A DNA stretch of 16,820 nt from JAQGJA01 sp965651535 (lineage in GTDB: Bacteria > Pseudomonadota > Alphaproteobacteria > Micavibrionales > SZUA-601), in NCBI GenBank assembly GCA_965651535.1, contig CBFGSX010000028.1, positions 1 through 16,820 on the forward strand, read 5' to 3'. The position numbers were made by a program, and so were the translations under genes. Below are positions 13,350 through 16,820 of this stretch, in pieces. The notes under the pieces were generated by a model. It was not told the DNA's origin and searched no databases. It was given only the letters and a program-made list of their open reading frames with translations. Position 1 is the stretch's first letter. Every line of letters starts with the position of its first letter.

Positions 13350-15482
13350 ATGAAAGAAAAAATAACGCCTGAAGGCGTCCTGGCTTTCCTGAAGACGCGT
13401 AATGGACGCGCCAGCAAAGCCGATATAGCCCGCCACTTCAAAATCACCGGAAACGACCGCATCGGCATGAAAAACATGCTGAAGGATATGCTGCGCAAGG
13501 GCTTGGTGCACCAAGGTTCGTTCCGGCAAGTGGTGTTGCCGAACCTTCCCGCCAAAGAGTCATCCCCGCGAAAGCGGGGATCCAGAGATGATAAAAGACT
13601 GGATTCCCGCCTGCGCGGGAATGACAAAAGCAGTGAAAATAACCAAGTGCAAAAAACCCGTTTTGTCGGCCTGTATCAACCCCTGTCCAAAGGCGGCGGA
13701 TTGGTTCAGCCCATCAGCCGCGCGGACAAGAATCCGATCCTGATCCCCGAGGGCGCGGAAAACGATGCGCGCGAGGACGATCTGGTTGCGGCGACCTTCA
13801 AAGGCCGTGCATGGAAAATCGACGAGGTGCTGGCGCGCAAAGGCGACGCGGGCATGGTATCGCTCATGGCGATCAAGACGATGGACATTCCCGACGAATT
13901 TCCCGAGGAAATGCTGGCGGAATGTGAAAACATCACCGTGCCCGCCCTTGGCAAGCGGGAGGATTTCAGAAACGTGCCGCTGGTCACCATCGACGGCGAG
14001 GACAGCCGCGATTTCGACGATGCGGTTTACGCCGAACCCGACAAAGACCCGTCGAACCCGGGCGGGTGGAAAATTCTGGTTGCCATCGCCGATGTGGCGC
14101 ATTACGTGCGCCCCGGCAGTGCGCTGGATGCGGAAGCGTATAAGCGCGGCAACTCGGTCTATTTCCCGGACCGCGTCGTGCCGATGCTGCCCGAGGCTTT
14201 ATCCAATGATCTATGCTCGCTCCGCCCGCTTGAGGAACGCGCCTGCATGGTCGCCAAGATGACGGTCAACGCCCGAGGCGATCTCGTCGGGCAACGCGTT
14301 GTGCGCGGATTGATGAAATCGGCGGCGCGCCTGACCTATACCCAGGTGCAGGCGGCGCTTGACGGCCATCCCGACAACACGACGAAACCGCTTCTTGATA
14401 AAGTGATCAAGCCGCTTTTCGGAGCCTACAAAACCCTGTCGCTGGCCCGGGAGGCGCGCGGCGCGGTCGATCTCGACCTGCCCGAGCGCAAGGTGATGAT
14501 CAAAAACGGACAGGTTCAGGATATTCTGCAACGCGCACGTTACGACAGCCACAAGCTGATCGAAGAGCTGATGATTCTCGCCAATGTCGCCGTGGCGGTG
14601 GTGCTCGAAGAGCGCGACCATGACGGGATGTATCGCATCCACCCCAAGCCGGACAATACGCGCTGGGCCGCGACCGCAGAATTCTTGCAGGAAATGGGCT
14701 TGCGTCCGAAATACGGGCTCTCGCCCTCGCCCAAGGATTTGCAGGCGCTTTTGCAAGCCGCCGAAGGACGCGACGAAGCGCCGCTCATCAACGACATTAT
14801 TTTGCGCACCATGTCGCAGGCCGCCTATAGCCCGAACAATGTCGGGCATTTCGGCCTGGCGCTGGAACGCTATGCGCATTTCACCTCGCCCATTCGCCGC
14901 TATGCCGATCTGATCGTGCATCGCGCTTTGATCCGCGCATTGAAACTGGGCGATGACGGCTTGACCGAACACGAAGCCGCCAAGCTCGACATTATCGGCC
15001 AGCATATTTCCGACCGCGAGCGCGTCGCGCAATCCGCCGAGCGCGAAACCGTCGACCGCTATATCGCGCTTTTCCTGAAAGACAAAGTCGGCGCAACTTT
15101 CCCGGCGCGCATTTCCGGCGTGACGCATTTCGGCATCTTCGTCACCGTCGAGCCGACGGGTGCGGACGGGCTGATTCCCGTGCGCACCCTGCCTCAGGAT
15201 TACTATATCCACGACGAAAAGCGCCATTCCCTGACCGGACGGCGCACAGGTCTAAAATTCACGCTCGCCATGCCGCTAACCGTGCGTCTGGTCGAGGTCG
15301 AGACCAATACGGGCCGCCTGTTGATGGAACTTTTGCCGGGCCAGTTTGCCGTCGCCGAGGGGCACTCGAAGCGCCGATTCAAGCGCCGGGAGCGGGATTC
15401 CAGCGACCGAAAACGCCGGGAAAGCGGCCCGCGCGGGCGCTCAAGACCTTCAAAAGGCGGAAAAAACCGTCAAAAACGGTAA
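13350..15482 (+). CDS. rnr: Ribonuclease R with an in-frame palindromic insertion
   Basis: RNase R is a 3'-to-5' exoribonuclease that degrades structured RNA and takes part in rRNA quality control. The 710-residue protein has an N-terminal winged-helix region (about 1-67: KADIARHFKI, MLKDMLRKGLVHQG), a cold-shock/OB region (about 98-150), and the RNB catalytic domain with DGEDSRDFDDA. D215, D221, D223 and D224 match the spacing of the E. coli metal-binding aspartates. HFTSPIRRYADLIVHR follows near 510, then an S1 domain (about 578-665) and a basic tail (671-710). Residues 70-93 (from ESSPRKRGSR to LDSRLRGNDK) are encoded by a complete palindromic element and have no family counterpart. It lies in the linker between the winged helix and the OB region, so activity may be kept. 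ATG 13350 is chosen over an in-frame TTG at 13329. Confidence 0.96.
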   Translation: MKEKITPEGVLAFLKTRNGRASKADIARHFKITGNDRIGMKNMLKDMLRKGLVHQGSFRQVVLPNLPAKESSPRKRGSRDDKRLDSRLRGNDKSSENNQVQKTRFVGLYQPLSKGGGLVQPISRADKNPILIPEGAENDAREDDLVAATFKGRAWKIDEVLARKGDAGMVSLMAIKTMDIPDEFPEEMLAECENITVPALGKREDFRNVPLVTIDGEDSRDFDDAVYAEPDKDPSNPGGWKILVAIADVAHYVRPGSALDAEAYKRGNSVYFPDRVVPMLPEALSNDLCSLRPLEERACMVAKMTVNARGDLVGQRVVRGLMKSAARLTYTQVQAALDGHPDNTTKPLLDKVIKPLFGAYKTLSLAREARGAVDLDLPERKVMIKNGQVQDILQRARYDSHKLIEELMILANVAVAVVLEERDHDGMYRIHPKPDNTRWAATAEFLQEMGLRPKYGLSPSPKDLQALLQAAEGRDEAPLINDIILRTMSQAAYSPNNVGHFGLALERYAHFTSPIRRYADLIVHRALIRALKLGDDGLTEHEAAKLDIIGQHISDRERVAQSAERETVDRYIALFLKDKVGATFPARISGVTHFGIFVTVEPTGADGLIPVRTLPQDYYIHDEKRHSLTGRRTGLKFTLAMPLTVRLVEVETNTGRLLMELLPGQFAVAEGHSKRRFKRRERDSSDRKRRESGPRGRSRPSKGGKNRQKR
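13559..13625. repeat. Palindromic double-hairpin element, copy 7, inside rnr
   Basis: A 67-base element: GTCATCCCCG, hairpin CCCCGCGAAAGCGGGG, ATCCAG, a 13-base centre, CTGGAT, hairpin TTCCCGCCTGCGCGGGAA, TGAC. The 27-base left and right arms are inverted copies of each other with only a few mismatches. It is open in the rnr frame and also on the opposite strand. Confidence 0.95.
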
Positions 15483-15488
15483 AAAACC

Positions 15489-15518
15489 TTGACTCGAGGG
15501 GGCTTGGCGGGCCATATT
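15489..15518 (+). promoter_or_regulatory. Probable rpmG promoter
   Basis: TTGACT (15489-15494), an 18-base G-rich spacer and CATATT (15513-15518) lie between the rnr stop and rpmG. The leader contains AAAGGA about 9 bases before ATG 15548. Confidence 0.55.
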
Positions 15519-15547
15519 CCGCCCCTGCAAGCTAAAGGATTTAGAAC

Positions 15548-15763
15548 ATGGCCAAAAAGACGCAAACCCTCGTCCGCCTCGAGAGCACGGGCAAAAACGC
15601 CAAAGGCGAACCCACCGGTTTCTTCTACGTCACCGAGCGCAACCCGCGCAACACGACCGAGAAGCTGAAGAAAATGAAATTCGATCCGCGCGCAATCCAC
15701 GCGACGACCGGCAAGCCGGGCGCGCATGTGGAATTCGAAGAGAAGCGCAACAAGTTCAAATAA
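15548..15763 (+). CDS. rpmG: 50S ribosomal protein L33, enlarged
   Basis: A small basic protein of the large ribosomal subunit near the E site. It has the L33 frame: MAKKTQTLVRLEST, TGFFYVTERNPRNTTEKLKKMKFDP and HVEFEEKR. It lacks the Cys pairs of zinc-type L33, as expected for the proteobacterial form. At 71 residues it is longer than the usual 55 or so. The excess falls in two places, about residues 15-22 (GKNAKGEP) and 50-59 (IHATTGKPGA). It has its own promoter and terminator. Its position after rnr and beside receiver-domain genes recalls the alphaproteobacterial rpmG-pleD-divK neighbourhood. Confidence 0.93.
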   Translation: MAKKTQTLVRLESTGKNAKGEPTGFFYVTERNPRNTTEKLKKMKFDPRAIHATTGKPGAHVEFEEKRNKFK

Positions 15764-15791
15764 ACAGTTCGGGGCCAACCCGACGACGAAG

Positions 15792-15820
15792 AGCGCCCCC
15801 TAGCGGGCGCTTTTTTGTTT
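15792..15820 (+). terminator. Rho-independent terminator of rpmG
   Basis: AGCGCCC-cctagc-GGGCGCT stem followed by TTTTTGTTTT, 28 bases behind the rpmG stop. Confidence 0.88.
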
Positions 15821-15843
15821 TAGTGTGAAATTTCTTCCCTATT

Positions 15844-15919
15844 CGTAACCCTTGCGCAAGCGAGGGTCTATCCGCCTTATCCGCACTTCCCATGGACCCC
15901 CGCTTTCGCAGGGGGTACG
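15844..15919. repeat. Double-hairpin element, copy 8 (variant)
   Basis: The left arm CGTAACCC-ttgcgcaagcga-GGGT and the right arm ACCCCCGCTTTCGCAGGGGGT followed by ACG are inverted to each other, with ATCC and CCATGG on the inner sides. The left arm is degenerate. It lies between the rpmG terminator and the 3' end of the first receiver-domain gene. Confidence 0.65.
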
Positions 15920-15929
15920 GAAGAGAGGC

Positions 15930-16364
15930 TTATCCCGACGACAGAAAATCCGCCGGAACCATCTTGTCCGAGAAAAACACGTTCCGGCATTGGGCGATGT
16001 ATTTCATCAGATTACGAAACTCGAATGGCTTGACGATAAAACCTTCCGCGCCTTCACGGCGCGCCGCATCAAGATTGGACTTGACGCGATCGCCGCTGAT
16101 CATCACGACGAAAGCCGAAGGATCGTATTGGCGGATTTCCTTGAGAACCTCGAGACCGGATTTTTCAGGCAGGTGAACGTCGAGAAACACGACATCGGGT
16201 TGCTGTTTCTTGTAAAGCTCAAGAACCTCTGCCGCCAGGCCCGTTTCCACCACGCCCGCCATATCGCCGATCAGGGCGCGCATGGAATCGCGGATATATT
16301 TGTCGTCATCCACAACCATGATGATGTTCTCGTAGCGGATTTTTTTCTCCGCAAAAGGATACAT
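15930..16364 (-). CDS. Stand-alone response-regulator receiver protein
   Basis: A 144-residue single-domain receiver (CheY/DivK type) without an output domain; it probably relays phosphate or controls a partner by binding. The acidic pocket is D19-D20-D21 (MVVDDDKYI), the phospho-acceptor is D62 (VVFLDVHLP), the switch Ser is S90 (VVMISGD) and the conserved Lys is K112 (GFIVKPF). After the receiver comes a short tail, YIAQCRNVFFSDKM, which is also found in the neighbouring receiver gene. ATG 16364 has a strong GGGGG Shine-Dalgarno about 7 bases upstream. No kinase is in the window. It occupies the place where other alphaproteobacteria have divK or pleD near rpmG, but the sequence does not allow calling it DivK. 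Confidence 0.88.
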   Translation of the reverse strand: MYPFAEKKIRYENIIMVVDDDKYIRDSMRALIGDMAGVVETGLAAEVLELYKKQQPDVVFLDVHLPEKSGLEVLKEIRQYDPSAFVVMISGDRVKSNLDAARREGAEGFIVKPFEFRNLMKYIAQCRNVFFSDKMVPADFLSSG

Positions 16365-16436
16365 CGTACACCCCCTGAAATCAGAGGACGGATCTTTTGG
16401 ACAATATAATTTTAGCCGAATTCGATGTGCATTTGA

Positions 16437-16820
16437 TTAAATTGCTGCGGTTGGCGCCGCTTGATCCGGCGGCCCGTCGCGGTTTTTCTTTTCCAAATCA
16501 ACCGCCGCGGCGATCGTGCCGTCCGAAAAATAAAAGGTGCGGCATTTCAACAGATAGTAGAACAGCGCCTCGGGATCGAAAGGCTTGCCGATGAATCCCT
16601 GCGCGCCGCTTTGAATCGCTTTTTTGCGGTTTTCCTCGCAGCGATCGCCGCTGAACATGACGACAAAGGCCTCGGGATCGCGCGCGCAAATGCTGTCCAA
16701 TAAATCCCAACCCGAAATCTCGGGCATATACACATCCAATATCACGATATCCGGCATATGCTGCTCGTAGAGCGCCATGACGTTTGCGCCGGTCTGCGCC
16801 TCGATGATTTTTGTCTTGTC
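16437..16820 (-). CDS. Response-regulator receiver protein, N-terminus outside the window
   Basis: The visible 127 codons run from the window edge to the stop at 16437; the start lies beyond 16820. Seen are the phospho-acceptor in IVILDVYMPEISGWDLL, the switch Ser in FVVMFSGDR, the conserved Lys in GFIGKPFDPEALF, and the tail LLKCRTFYFSD followed by about 30 residues rich in charged residues and alanine. The first acidic pocket residues are not in view. It is clearly related to the downstream receiver at 15930-16364 and lies 72 bases from it on the same strand, so the pair probably arose by tandem duplication and may share a transcript. Methionine 16778 is internal, because the frame stays open upstream to the edge. 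Confidence 0.85.
   Translation of the reverse strand, partial: DKTKIIEAQTGANVMALYEQHMPDIVILDVYMPEISGWDLLDSICARDPEAFVVMFSGDRCEENRKKAIQSGAQGFIGKPFDPEALFYYLLKCRTFYFSDGTIAAAVDLEKKNRDGPPDQAAPTAAI

Noticed and set aside
85..13625. Repeats considered as a CRISPR array
   Set aside because: Copies are kilobases apart, palindromic and variable, without regular spacers or cas genes.
14211..15227. Open frame of 338 codons on the minus strand
   Set aside because: Antisense to the RNB and S1 parts of rnr; no recognisable protein and no ribosome-binding site.
15852..16409. Open frame of 185 codons on the plus strand over the receiver gene
   Set aside because: The minus strand encodes a clear receiver domain with all signature residues; the plus frame has no such support.

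Overview
The window looks like a chromosomal piece of an alphaproteobacterium of roughly 55-60% G+C. I judge this from the gene order (gatC-gatA and ruvX back to back, then plsY, dprA, topA, rnr, rpmG and receiver-domain regulators), which matches a block often seen in Alphaproteobacteria, and from the alphaproteobacterial look of the proteins. A more exact placement is not possible by eye. Nearly all genes are housekeeping genes and all appear intact. There is no phage, plasmid, CRISPR or rRNA/tRNA gene.

Layout. Positions 1-243 hold a palindromic repeat ahead of a GT-B glycosyltransferase (244-1365, +). That gene converges on an HpcH/HpaI-type aldolase (1348-2103, -). A minus-strand operon gatC-gatA-DUF805-gatB (5788 down to 2205) encodes the tRNA-dependent amidotransferase, with a small membrane-protein gene wedged between gatA and gatB. 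Divergent from gatC is ruvX (5906-6436, +), followed by plsY (6608-7216, +) with an alpha/beta hydrolase directly abutting it (7217-7951, +). A low-G+C unknown gene (7999-8508, -) has its own promoter and shares a bidirectional terminator with the hydrolase. Then come dprA (8654-9760, +), a translationally coupled nucleotidyltransferase (9760-10545, +), topA (10630-13179, +), rnr (13350-15482, +) and rpmG (15548-15763, +). Two minus-strand stand-alone receiver-domain proteins close the window (15930-16364 and 16437 to beyond 16820). They sit about where many alphaproteobacteria carry divK/pleD next to rpmG.

The most striking feature is a dense family of palindromic elements. There are eight copies in 16.8 kb, each made of two GC-rich hairpins that are also inverted copies of each other. 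Most lie between genes, but three touch coding sequence. One sits in frame inside rnr and encodes about 24 residues between the N-terminal helix-turn-helix and the rest of RNase R. One supplies the last 19 codons and the stop of ruvX. One extends the open frame ahead of the glycosyltransferase. The arms match the form of neisserial dRS3 repeats (ATTCCC-N8-GGGAAT), and the in-frame insertion resembles the behaviour of Rickettsia palindromic elements. Other points of interest are possible leaderless transcripts for rnr and the aldolase, an enlarged ribosomal protein L33, and a duplicated pair of receiver proteins sharing an unusual C-terminal tail.
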